The notes: generated by a model not told the origin, from the letters alone. Positions 8,355 to 17,770 are shown, numbered from the stretch's first letter. The stretch is DNA of 64,000 nucleotides from an uncultured Hyphomicrobiaceae bacterium (GCA_905480435.1 CAJQQK010000039.1:1-64000); one strand, 5' to 3'. Made by a program: numbers and translations.

Positions 8355-9176
8355 TCATGGTTTTGTAATGCGTCGATACCAGTCTGCGATCAGATCTGCG
8401 CCCTTGCGCCATTCAGCAGACACCATCATGCAATGCGGGGCGGCTTCCAGGCAATGGTACTCAGCACCGAAGAAGTGCGCTGTCTCCAGATCTTGCCCCT
8501 CCGGGTGCAAGTCCCCTCGATCTCGTCCGGCCGAAATACAGAGTGCAGGCATGTCAAACCGGGTCTGATCGATGTGGATGGCAAGGGAGCGCCGATCATT
8601 TAGCAGTCTTGGACTTTCTGGACACAATTTGTGAATGAACGGACGGATGTCGATAACTGCCTCGCCCGCAAGAAACTTGTGTCGGCATATTTCTTGATCG
8701 GGAGGCGGAATCAATCCTCCAGCTGGCACCAACGGCAGCGAATGCAGACATTCAAGCTGCCCCGGCGGCGATGGTGCGAGCAGGCCAAAACCATAAAACC
8801 GCATCTGTTCGCCAGCAACTGCGCCAACGAGTGCACCCGCACTGTGACAGACTGGAATTACCGGCCTGGCCAGCATTTGACAAAATGCGATCACGTCCTC
8901 CGCCAACTCCCTTGCGCCCTGTTCGGCAAGATCTGCGTCCTGCGGAAGGCCACCATGCCCACGCATATCCATCGCAGCAGCCGGAATTCCAACGTTATCG
9001 AAGTATTGAAGGTAGTGCGCATAGCACCAAGCGCCGTGATGGCCGCCATGGATGAGGAGTAAAATTGGGCGATCCGGATCTGACTTAGTCACTTGCCCAA
9101 AAAAGATGCGCCCGCGCCCAACCGACTCCAGCCTGAGCGTGTCCATGTAACTGAAATCGAATTCCGACGACGGCAA
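8355..9176 (-). CDS. alpha/beta-fold hydrolase
   Basis: A 273-residue serine hydrolase. LLIHGGHHGAW supplies the oxyanion hole, and the nucleophile elbow is PVCHSAGALVGA with S112; the usual GxSxG reads CHSAG, with Cys for the first Gly. The histidine is probably in EAAPHCMMV and the acid in SAGRDRGD. The TTG at 9176 is preferred because GGAG lies seven bases upstream; the next ATG is 10 codons in. It heads the leftward operon with the deaminase, cupin and RutB-like hydrolase, and 178 bases separate it from the deaminase. Esters, lactones or carbamates are possible substrates, as with RutD in the uracil pathway. Confidence 0.83.
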   Translation of the reverse strand: MPSSEFDFSYMDTLRLESVGRGRIFFGQVTKSDPDRPILLLIHGGHHGAWCYAHYLQYFDNVGIPAAAMDMRGHGGLPQDADLAEQGARELAEDVIAFCQMLARPVIPVCHSAGALVGAVAGEQMRFYGFGLLAPSPPGQLECLHSLPLVPAGGLIPPPDQEICRHKFLAGEAVIDIRPFIHKLCPESPRLLNDRRSLAIHIDQTRFDMPALCISAGRDRGDLHPEGQDLETAHFFGAEYHCLEAAPHCMMVSAEWRKGADLIADWYRRITKP

Positions 9177-9267
9177 AGCAAGTCTCCGATATCTATTTCA
9201 CTGCAACGAGATACCGATAACGAGCAGGCCTGACAATCTTCGCGGCAAGAACTGACTGAATGCAAAT

Positions 9268-9282
9268 GCAGCATTATGCTGC
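9268..9282. promoter_or_regulatory. 15-bp palindrome between divergent genes
   Basis: GCAGCAT-T-ATGCTGC is a perfect inverted repeat with a single central base. It lies between the leftward hydrolase operon (start 9176) and the rightward AtuA-like gene (start 9333), so it could be a shared operator for both. No regulator gene is adjacent to confirm this. Confidence 0.4.
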
Positions 9283-9332
9283 CTGATATGCTATCGGAAT
9301 CTGGTAGAAAATGCATAGGAGCATCGAGCGAG

Positions 9333-10691
9333 ATGGTAAGAGTTTTGATCCCATCGGGCGCATTGGGGCTGGGCTATGATCGCGATGCGTTGGCCCGCGG
9401 CGTTGCATGCAAACCTGACATCATTGCTATCGACGGCGGTTCAACTGACAGCGGACCACATTATTTGGGATCCGGCACATCGAAGTATTCGCGACAATCG
9501 ACGAAATCGGAGTGGCGCGAATTGATGGCCGCCAGGGCCGAGGCAAACGTGCCTTTGGTGATTGGCACGGCAGGAACCTGCGGTGCTGATACGGCCGTCG
9601 ATTGGTTGGTCGCGATCACCCAAGAGATCGCAACAGAAACTGGTGCCAACATTAAAGTGGCGGTCCTCAAGAGTGGCCAAGACCTCGATGCCATGACTGC
9701 TGCTCTTGAAGCAGGTCGCATCAGTCCATTGGATCCAGCTCCCGAATTGTCAACCGAAGTCTTGAAGGGATGTACTAACATCGTTGCGCTAGCCGGCGCC
9801 GAGCAAATACAGGCCGCGCTTGCCACCGGTGCCGACATTATCATTGCCGGGCGAACAACCGATACTGCGATCATATCGGCACTCCCCTTGGCGCGTGGCT
9901 GTCACGCGGGTGCAGCTTGGCATGGCGCAAAGATCGGCGAATGTGGTGCACTCGCGACCACCAGTCCGAACTCTGGCACGATCCTGATCGAGTTCGATTC
10001 CGAAGGGTGTACTGTCATACCCATGGGCGAAACCGCGCAGGCAACCACACATACAATCTCGGCGCATATGCTTTACGAAAACAGTGATCCCTACATCCTT
10101 ATCGAACCCGGCGGACATCTCGACGTAGCAGGTGCACGATATGTGTCACTCGATGAAACACGTGTACGTATAACAGGCAGTAAATGGGTGCCTTCGCACC
10201 GTTACACAGTAAAATTGGAAGCCGCACGTCGTACAGGTTATCAAACCGTATCATTGGCCCTGGTGCGAGAGCCAAGATACGTTGCTCACGTTCGTCAATG
10301 GAGTGACGACATCATAGCAAAGTGCTCGGCGAAGGTACGCGAGCGGCTCGACTTGTCCGCTGCCGATTTCACCCTTGAGTTACGCCTTATTGGCGTCGAT
10401 GCGACGCTGGGCGATTTAGAGACACATATCGCCAGCAGCTCAGAGGTCGGTGTTCTCGGTGTTGTCACCGCTCAGAGTCAGTCCCTTGCGCGCGAAATCG
10501 CGAAGTTGCTCAACCCATATCTCTTGCACCACCCGCTGACCGAGCAGGAAGAGATGCCTACATTCGCATTCCCGTTCTCTCCACCGGAGATGGACAGAGG
10601 TGAGATCTATGAGTTCTGCTTAAATCATGTGCTGGAGCTAGCGGATCCGATGGAGGCATTTCAACTGACGACGCTGGAGATGGCCGGATGA
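9333..10691 (+). CDS. AtuA-like protein (acyclic terpene utilization family, DUF1446)
   Basis: A 452-residue protein of the family named after AtuA of the citronellol/geraniol pathway; most members have no proven reaction. Visible family features include PSGALGLGYD at the start, DIIAIDGGSTDSGPHYLG, GTAGTCGADTAVDW, ADIIIAGRTTDTAI and the late VGVLGVVTAQ. The track starts at 9276, inside the palindrome; ATG 9333 is where homology begins and AGGAG lies about eleven bases upstream. The stop overlaps the next start (ATGA), so it is translationally coupled to the DUF4387 gene. That pairing is common for this family and suggests a two-subunit enzyme. No acyl-CoA carboxylase genes are nearby, so terpene breakdown is not implied. 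Confidence 0.85.
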   Translation: MVRVLIPSGALGLGYDRDALARGVACKPDIIAIDGGSTDSGPHYLGSGTSKYSRQSTKSEWRELMAARAEANVPLVIGTAGTCGADTAVDWLVAITQEIATETGANIKVAVLKSGQDLDAMTAALEAGRISPLDPAPELSTEVLKGCTNIVALAGAEQIQAALATGADIIIAGRTTDTAIISALPLARGCHAGAAWHGAKIGECGALATTSPNSGTILIEFDSEGCTVIPMGETAQATTHTISAHMLYENSDPYILIEPGGHLDVAGARYVSLDETRVRITGSKWVPSHRYTVKLEAARRTGYQTVSLALVREPRYVAHVRQWSDDIIAKCSAKVRERLDLSAADFTLELRLIGVDATLGDLETHIASSSEVGVLGVVTAQSQSLAREIAKLLNPYLLHHPLTEQEEMPTFAFPFSPPEMDRGEIYEFCLNHVLELADPMEAFQLTTLEMAG

Positions 10692-10987
10692 CAAAACTGG
10701 TCGAAATCGTCGTCAAAGTGCGCTCCAAGAATGCCGGGCCATTCTGGCTCACCATCGATATTTTTTGCGGTTCAGCGGAAGCGTTTACTCGAGTGAGCAG
10801 TGGTCTGGCAACAGGAATGGTGGCTACTGCTTTCAAGATCGAACAGCAGATGATCAAGCGATTTGAGCTGGAGGAACTGCACGTCATAAAATTCAGCCTG
10901 CCACGCCCTTACGTTCAAGGCACTTTGGCCGATCGCGACATGCATGGCGCTTCATATTCGACGCTCTTAAACGACATAGAGATCTGA
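10688..10987 (+). CDS. DUF4387 family protein, partner of AtuA-like protein
   Basis: A 99-residue protein with the DUF4387 signature KVRSKNAGPFWLTIDIFC near the N terminus and RPYVQGTLADRDMHGASY near the C terminus. Its start codon overlaps the AtuA-like stop by four bases, showing coupled translation. The family is found almost only next to or fused with AtuA-like proteins, so it is probably the small subunit of the same unknown enzyme. No transmembrane segment or signal peptide is present. Confidence 0.85.
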   Translation: MTKLVEIVVKVRSKNAGPFWLTIDIFCGSAEAFTRVSSGLATGMVATAFKIEQQMIKRFELEELHVIKFSLPRPYVQGTLADRDMHGASYSTLLNDIEI

Positions 10988-11209
10988 AACTTGGGAGCGA
11001 ATGCTGAAACCGACAAGATATAGTCCATCATTGTATGCTTCAGGTTAGTTTGAGCTAAGCACGGCCTGAGCATGGCGCCGGCTCCCATGACATCGCGAAC
11101 AATTCTGGCACTACAGAGCGCTTCCGCTTCGGCCTCCATACTGTTGCCAGTTGCCGAACCTCACACTGCGCCGCTAGGATGCACCGATCTTGGCTCACAT
11201 GATGGTTTT

Positions 11210-11551
11210 ATGATGCGAACAATCCTAGTGGCAGCAACCGGACTTCTTTTGGCAGGATGTGGTGACGACTCAGCCAGCAAGCTTGTCGAAAAACCCACGC
11301 GTCCAAATCCGTTTTTGGGCTATGAAAGCCAAATCCGTTACGCCAAGGATTGGTACAGTTTATCCCATCACCAGCGCGCCATTACCGTCGCGCACTGGTC
11401 ACATGATGCCGGCTTCACTAAATCTCAAAGCAGCGATCTAATCTGGTGCCTCAAGTCCATGGCGGAAGCCGCAAATGCCAAATCGAAGGTTTTTGATGAG
11501 GCCAAGAGCGAGTGCATCGACAAAGTGAAGGCCAGCAAACCCAAGGGATAA
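11210..11551 (+). CDS. small lipoprotein of unknown function
   Basis: About 114 residues with a lipoprotein signal (TILVAATGLLLAGCG), whose LLAGC lipobox would be acylated at the cysteine. The mature part is charged and contains ITVAHWSHDAGFTKSQ and cysteines at CLKSM and SECIDKV. I do not recognise the family. The ORF track begins 46 codons too early; ATG 11210 or 11213 gives a correct signal peptide. It stands alone between the AtuA-like pair and an amidase gene, so no role is suggested. Confidence 0.6.
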   Translation: MMRTILVAATGLLLAGCGDDSASKLVEKPTRPNPFLGYESQIRYAKDWYSLSHHQRAITVAHWSHDAGFTKSQSSDLIWCLKSMAEAANAKSKVFDEAKSECIDKVKASKPKG

Positions 11552-11853
11552 ACGCACCGCGGGGCGGGAAAGCTTTGATTGCTCAAATCTACTCCGTAAT
11601 CAGGCAGTAGGTGAGTTTTTCGTAAATCGCGCACTGTCCTTATAAAAAAGCAGCCCTCACGACCCGCCTTTTTTTTCCGCCAAGTCGATAACTCCTATCA
11701 GTCGATGGCTTCGGGCCAATAGGGTTGGCAACCACAACAGGTAGCAGATCAACTAAGCCGCCTTCGGGCTAAACTGTGTCGATCGTCATACGCCGATCAC
11801 GGAAGCTCAACAGTCAAAAGCCACCTCAATCCATCCCGATTGGAGATGCAGAC
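11552..11853. other. 302-base intergenic stretch
   Basis: No gene is seen. A run of eight to nine T at about 11669-11677 follows GACCCGCC but has no near upstream partner forming a strong stem, so a terminator is not claimed. The right end holds the GGAG site of the amidase start. Confidence 0.35.
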
Positions 11854-13278
11854 ATGCCAACCAACGAAATCTGCCGCCTCTCAGCGCATGACCTAGCAGC
11901 ACTATTGAGCAACGGTTCGCTAACTGCCGAAACGGTCATGGACGCGGTGTTGACGCGATGCGCAGAAACGCAAGTATCGTTAAACGCTTTTGCGCTTATT
12001 GACGAAGTCGGCGCACGCAAGGCAGCTTGCGATGCCGATGCAGCACGGGCACGCGGCAGCAATCTCGGACCACTGCACGGCATACCTTTCTCAGTTAAAG
12101 ATCTTATCCACACGAAAGACCTGGAAACGGCCTTTGGTTCTCATCTCATGGCCGGGAACATTTCTGATCATGATGCGCACGCCGTCGCCCGCTTAAAAGA
12201 AGCAGGCGCAATTCTGATCGGTAAAACCACTACGCCGGAATTTGCCCACAAAGCAATTACGGACAGCCCCCGATATGGCCCAACGCGCAATCCCTGGAAC
12301 ACTGAGTTTTCGTGTGGCGGTTCAAGTGGCGGTGCGGCGGTCGCCGTTGCCGCCGGTCTTGGCCCATTGGCCGTGACAACAGACGGTGCAGGTTCGTCTC
12401 GCATCCCTGCCAGTTGCTGCGGTGTCCTGGGTCTAAAAGCAACGTTGGGTCGTATCCCTAACGAAGACGGCGCTGACTTATTTGGCACGTTCAGTCTGGT
12501 TGGCGCCATGACGCGGACAACCGCCGACCTGGTCACCATGCTCAATGTCATGAGTGGTGAGCATCCGGGGGATCCATGGACCCGATCAGTCACTTATCCA
12601 CCTTGTGTTGTGCCATCGACGCCATCTGCAACGCTGCGTGGCTTGCGGGTTCATTACAAACCTCGTCTAGGCAATGAACACCTCGATGATGGTGTCGCCG
12701 TTGCCATGGAAAACGTCCTCGACATTCTTCAACGAAAGGGTGTCATTGTCACACGAAGCGACGGCCGCGAAGACTGGGGCAACGAGATGGCCCGCGTCAT
12801 GATCCGAGGCCCTTTGGCGGCGCGCATGGCCCACTTTTCCGACGAACAGCGCGACGCGATGGACCCAACGTTACGCACCGCCATTGCCGAAAGCGAGACC
12901 TTGGATTTGCGGGCCTTACAACAGACACCCATGCAGCGCGCCGCGCTCTATCGCCAAACCGAAGATATATTTGAACATGCCGATCTGCTGTTAACGCCAT
13001 GCGTGAGCGCACCGCCACCGCGTATCGGCCATACCGCAGCAGAACCAATTTCAATCAATGGTAAAGTAGCCGGTCCGATGCGTGCGCACTGGTATAATTA
13101 TCCGGCACCATTTAACCTGACCGGCCATCCTGCGATCTCAATTCCGGCTGGTCAAACTCCGGATGGCCTACCAACCGGAGTTCAGGCCGTTGCTCCCTGG
13201 TTCGCCGAACAGCGCTTGATTGATCTGTCAGCTGCACTCGAAGAGCTACTACCTTGGAACATGCCACCAAACACTTAA
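11854..13278 (+). CDS. amidase (amidase-signature family)
   Basis: A 474-residue amidase-signature enzyme with the Ser-cisSer-Lys triad. The lysine is in PFSVKDLIHTKD, the cis-serine in CGGSSGGAAVA and the nucleophile serine in DGAGSSRIPASC, where GAGSSR replaces the more common TGGSIR. The family hydrolyses amides in the cytoplasm. The track starts 26 codons early; ATG 11854 has GGAG eight bases upstream and starts the conserved part. A DAO-type flavoprotein gene follows after 13 bases, so the two are probably one operon: amide hydrolysis followed by amine or amino-acid oxidation is a reasonable reading. Substrate unknown. Confidence 0.86.
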   Translation: MPTNEICRLSAHDLAALLSNGSLTAETVMDAVLTRCAETQVSLNAFALIDEVGARKAACDADAARARGSNLGPLHGIPFSVKDLIHTKDLETAFGSHLMAGNISDHDAHAVARLKEAGAILIGKTTTPEFAHKAITDSPRYGPTRNPWNTEFSCGGSSGGAAVAVAAGLGPLAVTTDGAGSSRIPASCCGVLGLKATLGRIPNEDGADLFGTFSLVGAMTRTTADLVTMLNVMSGEHPGDPWTRSVTYPPCVVPSTPSATLRGLRVHYKPRLGNEHLDDGVAVAMENVLDILQRKGVIVTRSDGREDWGNEMARVMIRGPLAARMAHFSDEQRDAMDPTLRTAIAESETLDLRALQQTPMQRAALYRQTEDIFEHADLLLTPCVSAPPPRIGHTAAEPISINGKVAGPMRAHWYNYPAPFNLTGHPAISIPAGQTPDGLPTGVQAVAPWFAEQRLIDLSAALEELLPWNMPPNT

Positions 13279-13291
13279 CCGATGACATCTC

Positions 13292-14635
13292 ATGAAAATT
13301 GACCAATCGATATTCCACCCAGAATACAAGCGCGAACCTTATTGGTGGGAGGCCGCCCGCCCCGGAACCCAGTATTCAACAGACCTGCCGACTAGCACGG
13401 AAGTCTTGATTGTCGGCAGCGGCTATGCGGGATTGTCAGCCGCTCTCGAACTCGCACGCGAGGGCCGAACAGCAACCGTGGTCGACGCCATGGCTTTCGG
13501 CGAAGGTGCAAGTAGTCGCAGCGGCGGTGGCGTCAGTGCCGGCATCAACATTGGCAAGGGCCTGTCAGGGGGACCTGGTCAACAGACGCTCAGCGATGCT
13601 CATCAAAACACGATAATCGGCCTGATGTCCGAAAGTCTGGCCGCCTTCGAATTCGTTCAAACTTTGATCGAGCGCGAAGCTATCGAATGCCACTACGAAC
13701 GCCATGGTCGCTTTGTCGGCGCCTTTTCAAAAGCTCACTATCCAGGCCTAGCCAAAAAAGCCGAATTCCTAAACCAGCACATCGACCTCGATGCTTCTGT
13801 CATCCCATACGAAGAGCAGCGTTCCGACATAGGTAGTGACTTCTATCATGGCGGCATGGTCATCAAGCGCGCCGGCAAGTTACATCCGTCGCTCTTCCAC
13901 AAGGGCCTACTTGATGCGTGCAATCGCTCCGGTGTCACCTTGTGCGCCCACACCAAGGTCGAAGCAATCACCGGCGCCGATCACAATTTCAAGATCGAAA
14001 CCAGTCGAGGTATCTGCCGCGCTGAACACGTGATCATTGCAACCAACGGCTACACTGGTGCCCTCACTCCGAAATTGCGCAACCGTATCGTTCCAATTTC
14101 GAGTCAGATCATTGTCACTGAAGAGCTCCCAGAGGATCTTGCGCGCGAGCTGATCCCGAACGGGCGGACAATTTCCGAAACGCCACGGATCACGAGTTAC
14201 TACCGCATGTTGCCCGGCGAGCGCCGCGTCATGTACGGCGGTCGTGCCCGCTTCCACGACGTGCCACCTGACGTCAGCGCGACGTTGCTATATCGCATGA
14301 TGACGGACCGCTGGCCGCAACTAAAAGGCACCCGCATTACCCACTCCTGGTCAGGCTTTGTTGCCATGACGACGGATGCTCTGCCACATATGGGTGAAGT
14401 CGATGGATTGCACTTTTGCACGGGCTGCAACGGCAGCGGTGTCGCCATGATGCCGTATCTTGGTCGGCAGGTCGCCCGCCGCATTCTACAAGGCGGACAA
14501 ACTGATTGTGCCTACGGTAAGATCGACTTTCCGGGGGTGCCGGTCCCGTTGTACCGAGGTCATCCGTGGTTTCTGCCGGTTGTCGGCGAATACTACCGCT
14601 ACCTGGATCGACGAGATCGCCGCAATAACACGTAG
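13292..14635 (+). CDS. FAD-dependent amine/amino-acid oxidoreductase (DAO family, PuuB-like)
   Basis: A 447-residue flavoprotein. The N-terminal YWWEAARP resembles gamma-glutamylputrescine oxidase PuuB and similar DAO proteins. The FAD-binding motif is VLIVGSGYAGLSAALELARE, and SRSGGGVSAGINIG is the covalent/FAD loop region of the group. ITHSWSGFVAMTTDALPHMGE and FCTGCNGSGVAMMPYLGRQVA are typical C-terminal FAD contacts. It lies 13 bases after the amidase gene. PuuB-like enzymes oxidise an amine to an aldehyde or an N-substituted glycine. Family sure; exact substrate unknown. Confidence 0.86.
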   Translation: MKIDQSIFHPEYKREPYWWEAARPGTQYSTDLPTSTEVLIVGSGYAGLSAALELAREGRTATVVDAMAFGEGASSRSGGGVSAGINIGKGLSGGPGQQTLSDAHQNTIIGLMSESLAAFEFVQTLIEREAIECHYERHGRFVGAFSKAHYPGLAKKAEFLNQHIDLDASVIPYEEQRSDIGSDFYHGGMVIKRAGKLHPSLFHKGLLDACNRSGVTLCAHTKVEAITGADHNFKIETSRGICRAEHVIIATNGYTGALTPKLRNRIVPISSQIIVTEELPEDLARELIPNGRTISETPRITSYYRMLPGERRVMYGGRARFHDVPPDVSATLLYRMMTDRWPQLKGTRITHSWSGFVAMTTDALPHMGEVDGLHFCTGCNGSGVAMMPYLGRQVARRILQGGQTDCAYGKIDFPGVPVPLYRGHPWFLPVVGEYYRYLDRRDRRNNT

Positions 14636-14695
14636 TGCTTCAACTTCAATTGTAATGTTGAGCCTCGGTATCGAAATCCATTTCTCATACTTTTA

Positions 14696-14709
14696 CAATA
14701 TCGATATTG
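14696..14709. promoter_or_regulatory. 14-bp perfect palindrome upstream of aconitase-like gene
   Basis: CAATATCGATATTG reads the same on both strands. It lies in a very AT-rich 192-base gap before the aconitase-like gene. The form suggests a dimeric regulator binding site. No -35/-10 pair could be assigned with confidence. Confidence 0.35.
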
Positions 14710-14827
14710 ACCTTGATATATATTGGATTTCATGACGCGTCACGTCCATATTCCGATTTGAACACTTGGCTCCTGGAGCATGAAGAATGGGGATCCAAGA
14801 TGGACTCGATGAGGTAAGAATGACGCG

Positions 14828-17509
14828 ATGACGCATAAGCGAAAGGACACAACCGGGAGCAGCAGTAATAGCTTCGACGCGCGCGACGTGCTGCATGTCA
14901 CCGGAGACATGTTCACATACTATTCGCTGTCGAAGGCTGAACAGGCCGGTCTGGGCTGCGTGTCACGCTTGCCCTACTGCCTCAAAGTTCTCCTTGAAAA
15001 TACGTTGCGCCACGAAGATGGCGAAACCGTCACACGCGACATGATCGAGGCGTTTTCGACATGGATGACAAATGGCACAAATCCGTCTGAAACCTGCTTC
15101 TATCCGGCACGCATCATGATGCATGATGTCTCGGGTATTCCGCTGATCGCTGATCTCGCAGCAATGCGCGAACGCATGATCGAAACGGGACATGATGGCA
15201 ATGCCGTCAATCCGGTTCGCCCGCTCGACCTCATCATGGATCATTCGATCACCGCCGAGTTCTCTGGCACCTCGGATGCGTTGACACGCAACATGCGCCA
15301 CGAGTTTTCAAACAACGCAGAGCGATACCGCGTCGCCAAGTGGGCGCAAAAGGCATTTCAGAACATGCGTGTTCTGCCGCCGGGTCAGGGCATTTGTCAT
15401 CAGATCAATCTAGAGGCTCTGTCGCGAGTTGTATGGACTGAAGATCATCCTGAATATGGCCGCATCGCCTTTCCGGACAGCCTCCTTGGCGGCGACAGCC
15501 ATACGCCCATGGTCAATGCATTGTCGGTCCTTGGCTGGGGCGTCGGCGCCATCGAGGCGCTATCTGCATCGCTCGGCGAGCCCGTATCGATGGTGATACC
15601 TGATGTCATCGGCGTCCGCCTGGTTGGCCCGTTGCGCGAAGGAACGACAACCACCGATCTCGTTCTCTCCGTAACACGACAGCTGCGCGAATATGGCGTC
15701 GTTCAAAAATTTGTCGAATTTTTCGGCCCCGCCCTCGATCATCTGACATTGCCCGAGCGAGCGACGATATCAAATATGTGCCCTGAATATAGGGCCAGCG
15801 TCGGCTATTTTCCGACCGACACGGAGACACTAAACTATCTGAGACTAACCGGACGCGGCGATCAAGCAGCCCTGGTCGAGATCTACTGTAAGACGCAAGG
15901 ACTGTGGCGCGACGATACTGTTGATCGCGTCTATTCCGACATCGTGGAGATTGATCTCCGGCTTGTGGAGGCATGCGTTGCCGGGCCGAAACTACCCCAG
16001 GGCCAAGTGCCATTGTCAAAGGCGCATCTATCGGCGCGCGCGGCATTGGATGCCACTCTTGCGCAACCGGCCACGAATGGTGATCTGTGCGATGGTGATA
16101 TCGTCATCGCCGCGATCACATCATGCACAAACACATCCAATCCCACCGTGATGCTCGCAGCCGGTCTATTAGCCAAGAAGGCACGCGAAAAAGGACTGTC
16201 GACGAAAGCTTGGGTGAAGACGTCATTGTCACCCGGGTCGCGTGTTGTCGGCGAATACCTTTCTAATTCGGGATTGATGGCACCTCTGGAACAGTTAGGT
16301 TTCCATGTTACGGGCTATGGCTGCATGACTTGCTGCGGTGGTTCCGGCGCCCTGCCGGACAGCATTGCAACTGACATAGAATCCAATGCAACGTCGGTCG
16401 CAGCTGTACTGTCAGGCAATCGAAATTTTGAGGGACGGATTCACCCGCAGGTCAAACTTGCCTATCTCGCGTCACCACCATTGGTCGTTGCTTACGCATT
16501 GGCCGGCACGACGCTTTGCGACATCACTACAGAGCCACTGGGGCATGACGAGAATGGCGCTCCAGTCTATTTGAAAGACATTTGGCCAAGCTCGAGTGAG
16601 ATCAATGCAATTGCCCAACAACACATCAATCAAAGTGTGTTCGACATAACTTATGACAACATCTTGAGTGGCAGCGACTTGTGGAATGACATGGAAGTCA
16701 GCGATGGCGATGCCTTTGCCTGGGATGCTACGAGCACATACATTGTCAAGCCGCCATTTCTTCAGACCTTCCAGCCAAATCGGCCGATGACAGACATCGG
16801 CGACGCTGCTGTTCTGGCCCTTCTTGGCGACAACATCACAACGGATCACATTTCACCGGGATCGCGCATTGAGATCGATAGCCTAGCCGGAAATTACTTG
16901 GCCGATCAGGGCGTCAGGCCAAATGCATTTAGTGGGTTTCTTCAACGTCGCGTGAACCACGAAGTCATGATGCGTGGAACTTTCAACAACCCTAGGCTTC
17001 AGAATGAAATGACGCCCGGTCAATCCGGCGGCTGGACAGTCCACCAACCATCCGGTGAAGTTCTAACCATCTTTGACGCAGCTCTGCGATATCGTAATGA
17101 GCAATGTCCGCAGGTCGTGATAGCTGGGGCTGAATACGGCACCGGTTCGTCCCGGGACTGGGCTGCGAAAGGCGCACATCTTCTCGGTGTTAAGGCGATC
17201 ATCGCTGAGAGCTTCGAGCGTATTCACCGCAGCAATCTGGTCGGCATGGGCGTGCTGCCGCTACAGTTTGAAAACGGCGTCACGCGCAAAACGCTCGGAT
17301 TGAACGGTTCCGAAACAGTCTGCGTTACCGGCCTAGCCAGCAGCGCAACTCCATCACAAAAGCTGAAGGCGCGCTTCACACGTCCGGACGGCGGCCACAT
17401 GGAAACTGATTTGATTTGTCGTCTTGATACACAGCGAGAAATCGCATGGTACGAGGCGGGCGGCGTCATGCCTTACGTTTTGGACAAACTATCGAACACG
17501 CAGGGCTAA
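14828..17509 (+). CDS. acnA: AcnA-type aconitate hydratase (divergent paralogue)
   Basis: An 893-residue protein of normal AcnA length, with all active-site blocks: LPYCLKVLLENTLRHEDG, LIMDHSI, GGDSHTPMVNAL, EFFGPALDHLTLPERATISNM, ITSCTNTSNPT, SGNRNFEGR and GTGSSRDWAAKGAH. The three iron-sulfur cysteines are in SCTNT and GYGCMTC. That second loop is unusual: GCMTCCGGSGAL replaces GCTTCIGNSGPL, bringing in an extra cysteine. The reaction should be hydration/dehydration of citrate, isocitrate or a close relative. The gene lies alone, not with TCA-cycle genes, so it may be a specialised copy. ATG 14828 has AGGTAAG nearby but a weak ribosome site. Confidence 0.88.
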   Translation: MTHKRKDTTGSSSNSFDARDVLHVTGDMFTYYSLSKAEQAGLGCVSRLPYCLKVLLENTLRHEDGETVTRDMIEAFSTWMTNGTNPSETCFYPARIMMHDVSGIPLIADLAAMRERMIETGHDGNAVNPVRPLDLIMDHSITAEFSGTSDALTRNMRHEFSNNAERYRVAKWAQKAFQNMRVLPPGQGICHQINLEALSRVVWTEDHPEYGRIAFPDSLLGGDSHTPMVNALSVLGWGVGAIEALSASLGEPVSMVIPDVIGVRLVGPLREGTTTTDLVLSVTRQLREYGVVQKFVEFFGPALDHLTLPERATISNMCPEYRASVGYFPTDTETLNYLRLTGRGDQAALVEIYCKTQGLWRDDTVDRVYSDIVEIDLRLVEACVAGPKLPQGQVPLSKAHLSARAALDATLAQPATNGDLCDGDIVIAAITSCTNTSNPTVMLAAGLLAKKAREKGLSTKAWVKTSLSPGSRVVGEYLSNSGLMAPLEQLGFHVTGYGCMTCCGGSGALPDSIATDIESNATSVAAVLSGNRNFEGRIHPQVKLAYLASPPLVVAYALAGTTLCDITTEPLGHDENGAPVYLKDIWPSSSEINAIAQQHINQSVFDITYDNILSGSDLWNDMEVSDGDAFAWDATSTYIVKPPFLQTFQPNRPMTDIGDAAVLALLGDNITTDHISPGSRIEIDSLAGNYLADQGVRPNAFSGFLQRRVNHEVMMRGTFNNPRLQNEMTPGQSGGWTVHQPSGEVLTIFDAALRYRNEQCPQVVIAGAEYGTGSSRDWAAKGAHLLGVKAIIAESFERIHRSNLVGMGVLPLQFENGVTRKTLGLNGSETVCVTGLASSATPSQKLKARFTRPDGGHMETDLICRLDTQREIAWYEAGGVMPYVLDKLSNTQG

Positions 17510-17770
17510 AGACTTTCGGAAAATTAACACGTCAGAACCAGTTTCATCCGCGATTTCTCAACTTCCCAAAATATAGACAATGGCACGTCAAAGTTCGCGA
17601 TGGATAACCGGGCTTGATTCAATCGGATCAAATTCGCCGTGTGCGAGACACATGGTCGACAAACGCAAACGCCCAGAAACGCCTTTGAAGTCTCCATCGC
17701 CAGAGCCCTGCGGTACCAGAGCCCAGACTATTGGCGGCAGGCAAAAGCGGCACGATCTTATAAAGCTCCA

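Noticed and set aside
11669-11677. T-run as terminator after the lipoprotein gene
   Set aside because: No stable stem directly upstream; only a long-range GGCGGG/CCCGCC match.
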